Shown: piece by piece, positions 35,772-45,254 of the stretch
How positions within the stretch are numbered: position 1 is the stretch's first letter
Layout of the letters: every line of letters begins with the position of its first letter
NCBI GenBank assembly: GCA_963630555.1
Contig: CAVGND010000001.1
Location: 1 to 64,000, forward strand
DNA: 64,000 nt
From: CAVALG01 sp963630555
Lineage (GTDB): Bacteria > Bacillota > Clostridia > Oscillospirales > Acutalibacteraceae
Direction of reading: 5' to 3'
Position numbers and translations under genes: made by a program
The notes under the pieces: generated by a model
Told to the model about the DNA's origin: nothing
The model's input: only the letters and a program-made list of their open reading frames with translations
Databases searched by the model: none

Positions 35772-35800
35772 TTGTATTTTCTTGTTTTATCACTTAATAT
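35772..35800 (+). promoter_or_regulatory. Promoter of the MmeI-type enzyme
   Basis: TTGTAT (35772-35777), 17 bases and TAATAT (35795-35800) end 25 bases before ATG 35826. The ribosome site is GAAAAGGAG at about 35810-35818. Confidence 0.55.
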
Positions 35801-35825
35801 ACAGTTGGTGAAAAGGAGTAATTTT

Positions 35826-38597
35826 ATGAAAGATACAGAACGCCGCACCGCAGCAAAAAGTTTTTCTGAGTATTGGAAAGAAAGAGGATATGAAAAGGGC
35901 GAAAGCCAACCGTTTTGGCTTTCCCTTCTTCGTGATGTGCTGGGAGTGGAATCACCGGAACAATTCATAACATTTGAGGAACAGGTGCGTCTTGATCATA
36001 CAAGCTTTATTGATGGAATAATACCGTCCACTCACGTTTTGATTGAGCAAAAAGGCAAAGGAAAAGACCTGAAAAAGCCAATCAAACAGTCAGACGGGAC
36101 ATTGCTTACACCGTTTCAGCAAGCCCAGCGCTATTCTGCCGTTTTACCGTATTCACAGCGACCTCGTTGGATTATCACTTGTAATTTTGAGGAATTCTTG
36201 GTTTATGATATGGAAAAGCCAAATGGGGAACCGGAACAAATTTTTCTGAAGGATCTTGCAAAGGAATATTATCGGCTGATGTTCCTTGTTGATGCAGACG
36301 ATGAAAATATCCGACGTGAAATGGAAGTATCTATTCAAGCAGGTAATTTGGTAGGAATCCTATATGATGAAATTCTGAAACAGTATCACGACCCGGAAAA
36401 TGAAAATTCGCTGAAAAGCCTTAATAAATTAATTGTCCGTATCGTATTTTGCCTTTACGCTGAAGATGCCGGCATATTCGGTGGTCACTCTAAGTTTCAT
36501 AATTACATTAATTCTTTTTCCGCCCGTGATATGCGTAAGGCACTTATTGAATTGTTCAAAATTCTTGATACAAAACCGGAGGATAGGGACCCGTATGAGG
36601 ATGAACAACTCAGCAGTTTCCCTTATGTGAACGGTGGATTGTTTGCGGATGAAAACATTGAAATTCCGCAAATGAATGATAAAATTCGAAATCTGCTTCT
36701 TCATAATGCCAGCGAGGATTTCGATTGGAGCGATATCAGCCCAACTATATTCGGAGCTGTGTTTGAAAGCACATTAAATCCGGAAACGCGTCGCAGCGGT
36801 GGAATGCACTATACCTCTATTGAGAATATTCACAAAGTGATAGATCCGTTATTCCTGGATGAACTTCGTGCAGAATTAGAGGAAATTAGAGCTATCAAGG
36901 TGACAAAACTGAGGGAAATAAAGATAAATGCTTTTCGTGAAAAACTTGGCAGTCTAACTTTTTTTGATCCTGCCTGCGGTTCCGGAAATTTTTTAACCGA
37001 AACCTATATTTCTTTGCGTCGTTTGGAAAACGAAGCAATTGATATTGTGAATCATGGTCAAATATTGATGGATTTTACTGAAATCATTAAGGTTTCCATT
37101 GGACAGTTTTATGGAATAGAAATAAATGATTTTGCTGTAACGGTTGCAAAAACCGCCCTTTGGATTGCTGAAAGTCAAATGATGAAAGAAACAGAGGTAA
37201 TAGCCCACACGAATCTTGATTTTTTACCGCTTAAGTCATACGCAAACATTGTTGAAGGCAATGCCCTCCGCATAGATTGGGGAAGTGTTGTTCCAAAGGA
37301 CAAACTCAATTATATTATGGGGAATCCCCCTTTTGTGGGAGCCCGCTTAATGTGCAAGGATCAAAAAAATGACCTGTTGTCGGTCTTTGGACCAAAGTGG
37401 AAAAGCTCAGGAAATTTGGATTATGTTTGTTGTTGGTATAAAAAAGCAACCGATTTAATGAAAGACACTAAAATTCGAACGGCGCTCGTGTCGACAAATT
37501 CGGTTTCGCAGGGGGAAAGTGTGTCGGTTTTATGGAAACCACTGTTTGAAATGGGAGTGCATATTGATTTTGCTCATAGAACATTTCGCTGGGATAGTGA
37601 AGCGAGCATCAAGGCACATGTACATTGTGTTATCATCGGCTTTAGTTTCGCACCATTTGATAAACCGAAAATAATATATTCATCCGAAAGGCTGACACCT
37701 TCTAAGAACATTAATGCGTATTTATTAAATGCTCCCTCTGTTTTTATTGAAGGCAGGTCAAAACCGATTTGTAATATTCCGAAAATGGATTTTGGCAGTA
37801 TGCCAAATGACGGAGGTTTCTTAAGTAATTACACAACAGAAGATAAGGATGCCATTATTAAACAATATCCGCAAGCAAACGGATTGTTTCGAAAAATATT
37901 AGGAGCAACTGAATTTATCAATAATCGAGAGCGTTGGTGCTTGTGGCTGAAAGGCATTTCTCCGGCAGTTGTTAAAAATATACCTCCTGTTTATGAAGCT
38001 GTTAATAAAGTGCATAAAATGCGTGAAGAAAGCAGTAGGGATGCCACGAAAAAATTGGCGGAGACTCCAATGTTGTTCGGTGAAATTCGTCAACCACTGG
38101 GTGTAGACTACATAATTATTCCGCGTGTTTCTTCGGAAAAAAGAAGGTATGTGCCGATTGGTTTCATGACGTCGGAAATAATAGCATCAGATGCTGTACA
38201 AATTGTTCCTAATGCCACTTTGTACGAATTTGGTGTTTTAACATCGAATGTACATATGGCTTGGATGCGTGCAGTTTGTGGGCGATTGAAGAGTGATTAC
38301 AGGTATTCGGCGAAAATTGTTTACAATAACTTTCCATGGCCCACACCCACAGAAGAGCAAAAGGCAGCAATTAAAAAAACAGCACAAGCCATTCTTGATG
38401 CCCGTGCAATTTATCCTGATTGTTCTCTGGCAGATTTGTATGACGAGATTGCTATGCCGTCTGAACTTCGTAAGGCGCACCAAGCGAATGACCGTGCTGT
38501 AATGCAGGCATATGGGTTTAATGTGAAAACCATGACAGAAAGCACCTGTGTTGCAGAACTTATGAGGATGTATCAAACCATAACAAAAAACAAATAA
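35826..38597 (+). CDS. Type IIL/IIG restriction-modification enzyme, MmeI family
   Basis: A 923-residue single chain, very close to MmeI (about 919), with the same plan: N-terminal PD-(D/E)XK nuclease (D63, E74, K76, in the IDGIIPSTHVLIEQK region), helical spacer, gamma-type N6-adenine methyltransferase with SAM motif FFDPACGSGNF (about 379) and catalytic NPPF (about 499), then target-recognition and C-terminal domains. One protein both methylates one strand and cuts at a fixed distance. A frame opening at 35676 overlaps rsmA and lacks a ribosome site, so ATG 35826 is used. No separate R, M or S gene lies nearby. The nuclease triad looks intact. Confidence 0.9.
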   Translation: MKDTERRTAAKSFSEYWKERGYEKGESQPFWLSLLRDVLGVESPEQFITFEEQVRLDHTSFIDGIIPSTHVLIEQKGKGKDLKKPIKQSDGTLLTPFQQAQRYSAVLPYSQRPRWIITCNFEEFLVYDMEKPNGEPEQIFLKDLAKEYYRLMFLVDADDENIRREMEVSIQAGNLVGILYDEILKQYHDPENENSLKSLNKLIVRIVFCLYAEDAGIFGGHSKFHNYINSFSARDMRKALIELFKILDTKPEDRDPYEDEQLSSFPYVNGGLFADENIEIPQMNDKIRNLLLHNASEDFDWSDISPTIFGAVFESTLNPETRRSGGMHYTSIENIHKVIDPLFLDELRAELEEIRAIKVTKLREIKINAFREKLGSLTFFDPACGSGNFLTETYISLRRLENEAIDIVNHGQILMDFTEIIKVSIGQFYGIEINDFAVTVAKTALWIAESQMMKETEVIAHTNLDFLPLKSYANIVEGNALRIDWGSVVPKDKLNYIMGNPPFVGARLMCKDQKNDLLSVFGPKWKSSGNLDYVCCWYKKATDLMKDTKIRTALVSTNSVSQGESVSVLWKPLFEMGVHIDFAHRTFRWDSEASIKAHVHCVIIGFSFAPFDKPKIIYSSERLTPSKNINAYLLNAPSVFIEGRSKPICNIPKMDFGSMPNDGGFLSNYTTEDKDAIIKQYPQANGLFRKILGATEFINNRERWCLWLKGISPAVVKNIPPVYEAVNKVHKMREESSRDATKKLAETPMLFGEIRQPLGVDYIIIPRVSSEKRRYVPIGFMTSEIIASDAVQIVPNATLYEFGVLTSNVHMAWMRAVCGRLKSDYRYSAKIVYNNFPWPTPTEEQKAAIKKTAQAILDARAIYPDCSLADLYDEIAMPSELRKAHQANDRAVMQAYGFNVKTMTESTCVAELMRMYQTITKNK

Positions 38598-38639
38598 ACA
38601 TGATCTCAATAGTTATTTTTCAATGATCAAGGAGTTAAA

Positions 38640-39581
38640 ATGAATCTGTTACACATAAAATACGCAGTAGAAGTTGCCGATTGCGGCTCAATCAACAGGG
38701 CAGCCGAAAAACTTTTCGTAAGCCAGCCTAATCTAAGCCGGGCAATAAAGGAACTTGAGACGACCGTTGGAATAACTATTTTTGACCGAAGCACAAAGGG
38801 AATGTTTTTGACACCCGACGGGGATATTTTTATAAGATATGCAAAAAACATACTCGGACAGCTTGAAACCATGGAGGCATTGTTTAAAAAAGGGCAGGAG
38901 GGGCGGATGAGTTTTTCGGTCTCCGTTCCGCGTGCAAGTTATATCTCTGCCGCTTTTGCATGCTTTTCGGAAAAAATTGATTCAAAAAAAGAAGCCGAAC
39001 TCTATTATAAAGAAACCAATTCAATGCGTACGCTTAAAAATATTATGCAGGAAGATTATAAATTGGGGATTGTCCGTTATGCGGTTAATTATGAGAGATA
39101 TTATAATACAATGATGGAAGAAAAGGGACTGACCGCCGAAACAATAACAGAGTTTAACTACGTACTTATTGCAAATAAGGACAGCAAACTTGCAAATTCG
39201 GACAGAATAACATTTGCCGATCTTGCGGACTGTACGGAAATTGCCCATGCAGACCCATATGTGCCTTCGCAATCATTTGCCGAGGTTCGCAAAGAAGAAC
39301 TGCCGGACAACTCAAAACGCCGAATATTTGTTTTTGAAAGGGCAAGTCAATTTGAATTGCTTTCACGGAATAACGACTGCTTTATGTGGGTTTCCCCTGT
39401 GCCGAAAGAGATGCTTGACAGATACGGCCTCGTACAGAGAATCTGTCCGGAAAATAAAAGGGTGTATCGGGACGTGCTGATATATAAAAACGGCTATACA
39501 CTCTCAAAATTCGATAAAATGTTTATTAAAGAACTTAATATCTCAAAATGTCGCGTAATGGCAAACGCTGAGTTTAAATAA
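38640..39581 (+). CDS. LysR family transcriptional regulator
   Basis: A 313-residue regulator with an N-terminal winged helix-turn-helix (residues 1-60: NLLHIKYAVEVADCGSINRA, then SQPNLSRAIKELE) and a C-terminal co-inducer-binding domain. The ligand is unknown. The site AAGGAG precedes ATG 38640. It lies upstream of adhE in the same direction, with a 123-base regulatory gap between, so control of adhE is possible but unproven; LysR proteins more often control divergent genes and there is none here. Confidence 0.88.
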   Translation: MNLLHIKYAVEVADCGSINRAAEKLFVSQPNLSRAIKELETTVGITIFDRSTKGMFLTPDGDIFIRYAKNILGQLETMEALFKKGQEGRMSFSVSVPRASYISAAFACFSEKIDSKKEAELYYKETNSMRTLKNIMQEDYKLGIVRYAVNYERYYNTMMEEKGLTAETITEFNYVLIANKDSKLANSDRITFADLADCTEIAHADPYVPSQSFAEVRKEELPDNSKRRIFVFERASQFELLSRNNDCFMWVSPVPKEMLDRYGLVQRICPENKRVYRDVLIYKNGYTLSKFDKMFIKELNISKCRVMANAEFK

Positions 39582-39661
39582 ATAGCGCTTCCGCAATTTC
39601 GGGTATATCATTTTTTATATGGGTGATATTAAAAAATAGTAATACTAATTTTTTAAAAAGT

Positions 39662-39679
39662 TTGTTAAAATATTAACAA
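39662..39679. promoter_or_regulatory. Rex operator upstream of adhE
   Basis: TTGTTAAAATATTAACAA is a perfect 7-4-7 palindrome that matches the Firmicutes Rex consensus TTGTTAANNNNTTAACAA at every fixed position. Rex represses fermentative NADH-oxidising genes when NAD+/NADH is high. The site ends 25 bases before the adhE start. The -10 region is probably one of the AT-rich stretches around or just before it. Confidence 0.85.
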
Positions 39680-39704
39680 GTAGAAATGAAGGAGTGCATA
39701 AACT

Positions 39705-42419
39705 ATGAGCAATAACAGAATACCCATAGAAAATGTGGAAGCGCTCGAAGCGGCGTTAGCGCGAATTAAAGCCGCGCAAAAGGAATTTTCGACATATACG
39801 CAAGAGCAGGTGGATAAAATCTTTTTCGCGGCTGCCGTGGCTGCGGATAAGGCAAGGATACCGCTTGCAAAACTGGCTGTTGATGAAACCGGTATGGGTA
39901 TAGTAGAGGATAAAGTTATAAAAAACAACTACGCATCCGAATACATTTATAACGCTTACAAAGATACAAAGACCTGCGGTGTGATTGAGTCCGATACGGC
40001 TTACGGCATTAAAAAAATTGCCGAACCGCTTGGCGTCATTGCTGCGGTCATACCGACCACAAACCCGACTTCAACCGCAATTTTTAAATGCCTTTTGGCG
40101 CTTAAAACGAGGAATGCCATTATAATAAGCCCGCATCCGAGGGCTAAAAAATCCACAATAGAAGCCGCAAGAATTGTATTGGAAGCGGCTGTTGGCGCCG
40201 GTGCGCCCGACGGTATAATAGAATGGATAGATGCGCCGAGCCTTGAACTTACCTCCTGCGTTATGAAAGAGGCAGACGTCATACTTGCAACCGGAGGACC
40301 GGGTATGGTTAAAGCCGCTTATTCCTCAGGTAAACCGGCGCTCGGCGTCGGAGCCGGAAACACTCCGGCGATAATTGACGAAACCGCAGACATTATTTTG
40401 GCTGTCAATTCAATTATTCATTCTAAAACCTTTGATAACGGTATGATATGCGCGTCCGAGCAATCGGTCATCGTCCTTTCACCGGTATATGACGTAGTAA
40501 AGGAAGAGTTTGCGGCACGCGGTTGCTACTTCCTCAAAGACGATGAAATTAACAAGGTCAGAAAAACAATTATAATAAATGGTGCACTGAATGCCAAAAT
40601 CGTAGGTCAGCCGGCTGCAAAAATTGCCGCACTTTCAGGTGTAAATGTACCGGAAGGCACTAAAATATTAATAGGTGAAGTGCAAAGTGTGGATATATCC
40701 GAGGAGTTTGCACACGAAAAACTTTCTCCGGTTTTGGCTATGTACAAAGCCGAAAACATAGAAGACGCATTTTCAAAGGCTGAACAACTAATTGCCGACG
40801 GAGGTTACGGTCACACTTCGTCCATATATCTTAACGAAATGACCGAGAGCGAAAAATTAAAGCGCTTTACCGAAAGGATGAAAACCTGCCGCATATTGGT
40901 CAATACTCCTTCTTCGCACGGCGGCATAGGCGACCTTTACAACTTTAAACTTGCCCCTTCGCTTACCTTAGGCTGCGGTTCATGGGGCGGAAACAGTATA
41001 AGCGAAAACGTCGGTGTGCGCCACCTTTTAAATATCAAGACCGTTGCCGAGAGGAGAGAGAATATGCTGTGGTTCAGATCGCCCGATAAAGTTTATATCA
41101 AAAAAGGTTGCCTGCCCGTAGCACTTGATGAACTTAAAACGGTTCTTAATAAGAAAAAAGCGTTTATCGTTACCGATTCGTTTATGTATCACAACGGATA
41201 CACTAAGCCGATAACCGATAAACTTGATGAAATAGGAATACAGCATACCTGTTTCTTTGATGTTGCGCCTGACCCGACACTTGGCTGTGCAAAAGAGGGC
41301 GCAAAGCAGATGTCTGCCTTTGAACCCGACTGTATAATCGCACTCGGCGGCGGCTCTGCAATGGATGCTGCGAAAATAATGTGGGTACTTTATGAACATC
41401 CGGAAGCCGATTTTATGGATATGGCAATGCGCTTTATTGACATTCGTAAACGTATTTACACCTTCCCGAAAATGGGTGAAAAAGCATACTTCATTGCCGT
41501 CCCCACTTCGGCAGGTACGGGCTCCGAGGTTACGCCGTTCGCGGTAATAACCGATGAAAATTCAGGCGTAAAATATCCCTTGGCAGATTATCAATTAATG
41601 CCTGATATGGCTGTTGTTGATACCGATTTCCATATGACTGCGCCGAAGGGGTTAACGGCAGCGTCCGGTATTGATGCTGTTACGCATGCACTGGAGGCGT
41701 ATGCCTCGGTTATGGCGACTGATTATACCGATGGGCTTGCATTACAGGCACTTAGAGTGATATTTGAGTATTTGCCGCGCGCATACGATAACGGCACAAC
41801 CGATATTAAAGCCCGCGAAAAAATGGCTAACGCCGCAACTATGGCTGGTATGGCATTCGCCAACGCATTTTTGGGAGTATGCCATTCCATGGCACACAAA
41901 TTGGGCGCATTTTATCATATACCGCACGGTGTTGCCAATGCGCTTATGATTGAACAGGTTTTAAGATTTAACGCCTGTGAAGCGCCGATAAAGATGGGAA
42001 CATTTTCTCAGTATGACCATCCGCACACGCTTGAGCGATACGCAGAGGTTGCGGACGCTTTGGGTCTTGGCGGCAATACCGATAAAGAAAAACTTGAAAA
42101 TCTTATAAATGCAGTAAATTCACTTAAAAGACGTGTGGGTATTAAAGATTCTATCAAAGATTACGGTATTGATGAAAATGAATTTCTCGCAAAACTTGAC
42201 AAAATGACAGAGCAGGCATTTGACGACCAATGCACCGGCGCAAATCCGAGATATCCGCTTATGAGTGAAATTAAACAAATGTACCTTAACGCATATTACG
42301 GAACTCATTATTTTGAAGAAAAGCGCATGCCCGCTGCGGCTGATGCCGAAACCGATAATGAAGCCGATAATTATAAAAATCCATACCGCAGGGTAAAGAG
42401 CGGAATGAAAAAGGCTTGA
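39705..42419 (+). CDS. adhE: Bifunctional acetaldehyde-CoA/alcohol dehydrogenase
   Basis: A 904-residue fusion that converts acetyl-CoA to acetaldehyde and then ethanol, regenerating two NAD+. The N-terminal ALDH-like domain (about 1-450) has the catalytic cysteine in GMICASEQS (about 248); the C-terminal iron-dependent ADH domain (about 460-880) has GGGSAMDAAK and the iron-binding HSMAHKLGAFYHIPHG. Length is normal for AdhE, which forms spirosomes. The start follows ATGAAGGAG. A consensus Rex site just upstream predicts repression when NADH is low. Confidence 0.96.
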   Translation: MSNNRIPIENVEALEAALARIKAAQKEFSTYTQEQVDKIFFAAAVAADKARIPLAKLAVDETGMGIVEDKVIKNNYASEYIYNAYKDTKTCGVIESDTAYGIKKIAEPLGVIAAVIPTTNPTSTAIFKCLLALKTRNAIIISPHPRAKKSTIEAARIVLEAAVGAGAPDGIIEWIDAPSLELTSCVMKEADVILATGGPGMVKAAYSSGKPALGVGAGNTPAIIDETADIILAVNSIIHSKTFDNGMICASEQSVIVLSPVYDVVKEEFAARGCYFLKDDEINKVRKTIIINGALNAKIVGQPAAKIAALSGVNVPEGTKILIGEVQSVDISEEFAHEKLSPVLAMYKAENIEDAFSKAEQLIADGGYGHTSSIYLNEMTESEKLKRFTERMKTCRILVNTPSSHGGIGDLYNFKLAPSLTLGCGSWGGNSISENVGVRHLLNIKTVAERRENMLWFRSPDKVYIKKGCLPVALDELKTVLNKKKAFIVTDSFMYHNGYTKPITDKLDEIGIQHTCFFDVAPDPTLGCAKEGAKQMSAFEPDCIIALGGGSAMDAAKIMWVLYEHPEADFMDMAMRFIDIRKRIYTFPKMGEKAYFIAVPTSAGTGSEVTPFAVITDENSGVKYPLADYQLMPDMAVVDTDFHMTAPKGLTAASGIDAVTHALEAYASVMATDYTDGLALQALRVIFEYLPRAYDNGTTDIKAREKMANAATMAGMAFANAFLGVCHSMAHKLGAFYHIPHGVANALMIEQVLRFNACEAPIKMGTFSQYDHPHTLERYAEVADALGLGGNTDKEKLENLINAVNSLKRRVGIKDSIKDYGIDENEFLAKLDKMTEQAFDDQCTGANPRYPLMSEIKQMYLNAYYGTHYFEEKRMPAAADAETDNEADNYKNPYRRVKSGMKKA

Positions 42420-42432
42420 CGGAGGTGTTACA

Positions 42433-43182
42433 ATGAAATTAGACAAAATAATTGCTGTAAGGAACAACAAAACAGTTTATCGTGACGGTGATAACTGCCT
42501 TAAAGTATTCGGCTGCGATTTTTCGAAATCAGATGTCCTTAATGAGGCGCTTAATCAGGCGCGTGTTGAGGAAACTGAATTGAAAATCCCGAGAATTTCC
42601 GCTGTGACGGTGATTGACGGTAAATGGACTATTGTTTCGGAATATATTGAAGGTAAAACTATGGCGCAGGTAATGGAGGAAAATCCCGATAATTACGACA
42701 AGTATTTAAGCGACTTTGTCGACCTGCAACTTAAAATGCACAGTCAGACCTGCCCGCTTCTTAACAAGTTAAAGGATAAAATGAACCGCAAGATATGTAT
42801 GACCGATCTCTCCGCAACGGTCAGGTATGATTTGCATACAAGACTTGAGGGTATGCCGAAGCACAACAAACTTTGTCACGGCGATTTTAATCCGTCAAAT
42901 ATTATTATAAAATCTGACGGTACAATGTATATTATAGACTGGTCACACGCTACACAGGGTAACGCCTCTGCCGACGCTGCACGAACATATCTTTCGTTTT
43001 GGTTGAACGGCGATATAACCGGAGCAAAGAAATACCTTAAATTATTTTGCGATAAAAGCAATACCGCTATCCGGTATGTGCAAAAATGGATGCCCATTGT
43101 AGCGGCATCACAAACCGTTAAAGGGAATGAAAAAGAACGCGAATTTTTAAATTCTTGGATAAATGTAGTAGAGTACGAATAA
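42433..43182 (+). CDS. Aminoglycoside-phosphotransferase-like kinase (TIGR02172 type)
   Basis: A 249-residue kinase-fold protein. The catalytic loop is HGDFNPSNIII (about 149) and the Mg-binding motif is IIDWSHA (about 167), as in APH/choline-kinase families. I take it to be the Firmicutes APH-like group known as TIGR02172, substrate unknown; it should not be read as a proven resistance gene. It starts 13 bases after adhE behind GGAGGTG and is probably co-transcribed with it. Confidence 0.78.
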   Translation: MKLDKIIAVRNNKTVYRDGDNCLKVFGCDFSKSDVLNEALNQARVEETELKIPRISAVTVIDGKWTIVSEYIEGKTMAQVMEENPDNYDKYLSDFVDLQLKMHSQTCPLLNKLKDKMNRKICMTDLSATVRYDLHTRLEGMPKHNKLCHGDFNPSNIIIKSDGTMYIIDWSHATQGNASADAARTYLSFWLNGDITGAKKYLKLFCDKSNTAIRYVQKWMPIVAASQTVKGNEKEREFLNSWINVVEYE

Positions 43183-43191
43183 CCAATCACT

Positions 43192-43300
43192 AAGCCTGAG
43201 TGACGGGCATTTAAAACATCGAATATGCGAGGATCTCCGGCTGCCGCCGTTTACCGGAGGTCTTTGCACGCTAAATCTATAAAAGGGTGGCAGAAGGGAA
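43192..43300 (+). promoter_or_regulatory. Structured leader upstream of the hydrogenase locus
   Basis: The 124-base gap before the hydrogenase locus has a long hairpin: GCGAGGATCTCCGG (from about 43227) can pair over 14 positions, four of them G-U, with CCGGAGGTCTTTGC (to about 43268), enclosing a 13-base loop. Upstream of it TCACT and AGTGA flank AAGCCTG. There is no T run after the stem, so it is not a classical terminator. I do not recognise a riboswitch class. Confidence 0.4.
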
Positions 43301-43306
43301 AATAAA

Positions 43307-43546
43307 ATGAAAATCACAGTATGTATCGGTTCGTCTTGCCATGTACGTGGTTCAAGACAGGTTGTTGAACAATTGCAGCAATTGATTAAAGATAATAATC
43401 TTGGCGAAAAGGTGGAACTTGCGGGCACATTTTGTATGGGTAAATGTCAGGATGGCGTGTGTGTCACTGTTGACGATAAATTTTACTCATTATCGCCTGA
43501 CGACGTTACTGAATTTTTTAACAATGATGTTTTATCCAAGTTTTGA
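43307..43546 (+). CDS. Thioredoxin-like [2Fe-2S] ferredoxin
   Basis: A 79-residue protein with the thioredoxin-like 2Fe-2S fold of NuoE and HydC-type subunits. The four ligands are visible: CIGSSC (residues 6 and 11) and CMGKC (about 43 and 47), with GVCV close by. It lacks the N-terminal helical part of a full NuoE. As the first gene of the hydrogenase locus it probably passes electrons to or from the sensory or monomeric hydrogenase encoded downstream. Confidence 0.85.
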   Translation: MKITVCIGSSCHVRGSRQVVEQLQQLIKDNNLGEKVELAGTFCMGKCQDGVCVTVDDKFYSLSPDDVTEFFNNDVLSKF

Positions 43547-43580
43547 TTATCCGCATACGTTATGGGAGATAAGATGATAT

Positions 43581-45254
43581 ATGGAATGCTTAACTTTAAA
43601 AAAGTCCAATTGTAAAAATTGTTACAAGTGCATACGCAACTGTCCGGTGAAATCAATACGCTTTTCCGGTAATCAGGCTTACATAATCGGGAATGAGTGC
43701 ATTATGTGCGGTCACTGCTTTGTTGTATGTCCGCAGAATGCAAAGCAAATTGTTGACGAAACCGAAAAGGTAAAGGTGCTTTTACAGGGAAGTGATCCCG
43801 TTATCATTAGTTTAGCACCGTCATTTATTGCAAATTATGACGGGATTGGCATAGAGTCAATGCGCGCGGCGGTTAAGAAACTCGGATTTTATGATGCAGA
43901 GGAAACCGCCGTTGGTGCAACTATTGTTAAAAACGAATACGAGCGGATGATAAAAGAAGGCGACAGGGATATTATAATAAGTTCCTGCTGCCACTCCGTT
44001 AATTTACTTATACAAAAGTATTTTCCGTCTGAATTACAATATCTTGCCGATGTATTATCACCGATGCAGGCGCATTGCAAAGATATTAAAAAGCGGTATC
44101 CGAATGCGAAAACGGTATTTGTGGGTCCTTGTGTTGCAAAAAAAGATGAGGCACAATATTATGAAGGAATCGTGGATGCCGTGTTGACATTTGATGAACT
44201 CACGGATTGGTTTAAAGCCGAGGGCGTTGAACCGGAAAAGGGCATTGCGCGTGACGAAAATACAAGGGCAAGATTTTTCCCGACGACCGGAGGAGTTTTG
44301 AAAACGATGGATCTCAGTTCATCGGATTATACCTATTATGCAATTGACGGAGCCGAAAATTGCATTGCTGCTCTTAAAGATATTGAAAACGGTAATGTAC
44401 ATAAATGTTTCATTGAGATGTCGGCTTGTGTAGGCAGTTGCGTCGGTGGTCCCGTAATGGAAAAATTTCACCGCTCACCTGTTAAAGATTATATAGCGGT
44501 TAACGAATTTGCGGGCAAAAAGGATTTTGTTGTCGATCAGCCCGATGAAGAGAGTCTGCGTAAAGAATTCACGGTAATTCCGCGCAAATCGGCAATGCCT
44601 TCCGAAACCGAAATCAATGATATATTACGCCAAATGGGCAAAGTTAAGCCTTCTGATGAACTTAACTGCGGTTCTTGCGGATATAACACCTGCCGCGAAA
44701 AGGCTGTTGCTATTTATCAGGGAAAGGCCGAAATTTCAATGTGTCTGCCGTATTTAAAAGACAAGGCCGAAAGTTTTTCGGATAATATTGTAAGAAATAC
44801 CCCGAACGGACTTATCCTGCTTAACGAAAAACTTGAAATTCAACAGGTGAACAAAGCAGCGCTTAAAATATTTAATTTGCGCTTTTCCACCGATGTGCTG
44901 GGTGACGGGGTTGTAAGAGTACTTGACCCGCAGGACTTCTTGAATGTTTTAAAAACAGGAAGAAACATTCATGATAAACGCGTTTTCCTTGCCGAGTATG
45001 AAAAATTTGTTGATGAAACAATTATATATGATAAAGAATATCGGCTTTTAATATGCATATTGCGCGATGTTACAAATGAAGAAACAGTACGCGAACAAAA
45101 AGAAAACATCAGCAAACAAACGGTTGAAATCGCCGACAAAGTTGTTGATAAACAGATGCGTATTGTTCAGGAAATAGCTTCATTATTGGGTGAAACCGCT
45201 GCCGAAACAAAGATTGCTCTTTCAAAATTAAAGGAGTCAATAAGCAATGAATAG
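43581..45254 (+). CDS. Sensory [FeFe] hydrogenase with 2[4Fe-4S], Fe-S and PAS domains (HydS-like)
   Basis: A 557-residue protein. The N-terminus has a 2[4Fe-4S] ferredoxin (CKNCYKCIRNC and CIMCGHCFVVC); then a hydrogenase catalytic domain with divergent H-cluster motifs: SSCCHS (about 133), GPCVAKKDE (about 182), EMSACVGSCVGG (about 278); then an extra cysteine cluster (CGSCGYNTC, about 363), a PAS domain (about 400-500) and a coiled-coil end. This layout is that of the sensory (group C/D) [FeFe] hydrogenases, thought to sense H2 or redox state and signal through the PAS domain. It overlaps the phosphatase gene by 8 bases. Confidence 0.88.
   Translation: MECLTLKKSNCKNCYKCIRNCPVKSIRFSGNQAYIIGNECIMCGHCFVVCPQNAKQIVDETEKVKVLLQGSDPVIISLAPSFIANYDGIGIESMRAAVKKLGFYDAEETAVGATIVKNEYERMIKEGDRDIIISSCCHSVNLLIQKYFPSELQYLADVLSPMQAHCKDIKKRYPNAKTVFVGPCVAKKDEAQYYEGIVDAVLTFDELTDWFKAEGVEPEKGIARDENTRARFFPTTGGVLKTMDLSSSDYTYYAIDGAENCIAALKDIENGNVHKCFIEMSACVGSCVGGPVMEKFHRSPVKDYIAVNEFAGKKDFVVDQPDEESLRKEFTVIPRKSAMPSETEINDILRQMGKVKPSDELNCGSCGYNTCREKAVAIYQGKAEISMCLPYLKDKAESFSDNIVRNTPNGLILLNEKLEIQQVNKAALKIFNLRFSTDVLGDGVVRVLDPQDFLNVLKTGRNIHDKRVFLAEYEKFVDETIIYDKEYRLLICILRDVTNEETVREQKENISKQTVEIADKVVDKQMRIVQEIASLLGETAAETKIALSKLKESISNE

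Noticed and set aside
35676..35825. Fifty-residue N-terminal extension of the MmeI-type enzyme
   Set aside because: It overlaps the end of rsmA and has no ribosome site; the promoter and GAAAAGGAG lie just before ATG 35826.
42433..43182. Aminoglycoside resistance gene
   Set aside because: The kinase fold is shared by many non-resistance families and the sequence fits a general Firmicutes APH-like group.
43192..43300. Moco, c-di-GMP or cobalamin riboswitch before the hydrogenase locus
   Set aside because: The conserved core bases of these classes as I remember them are not present; only the hairpin is reported.
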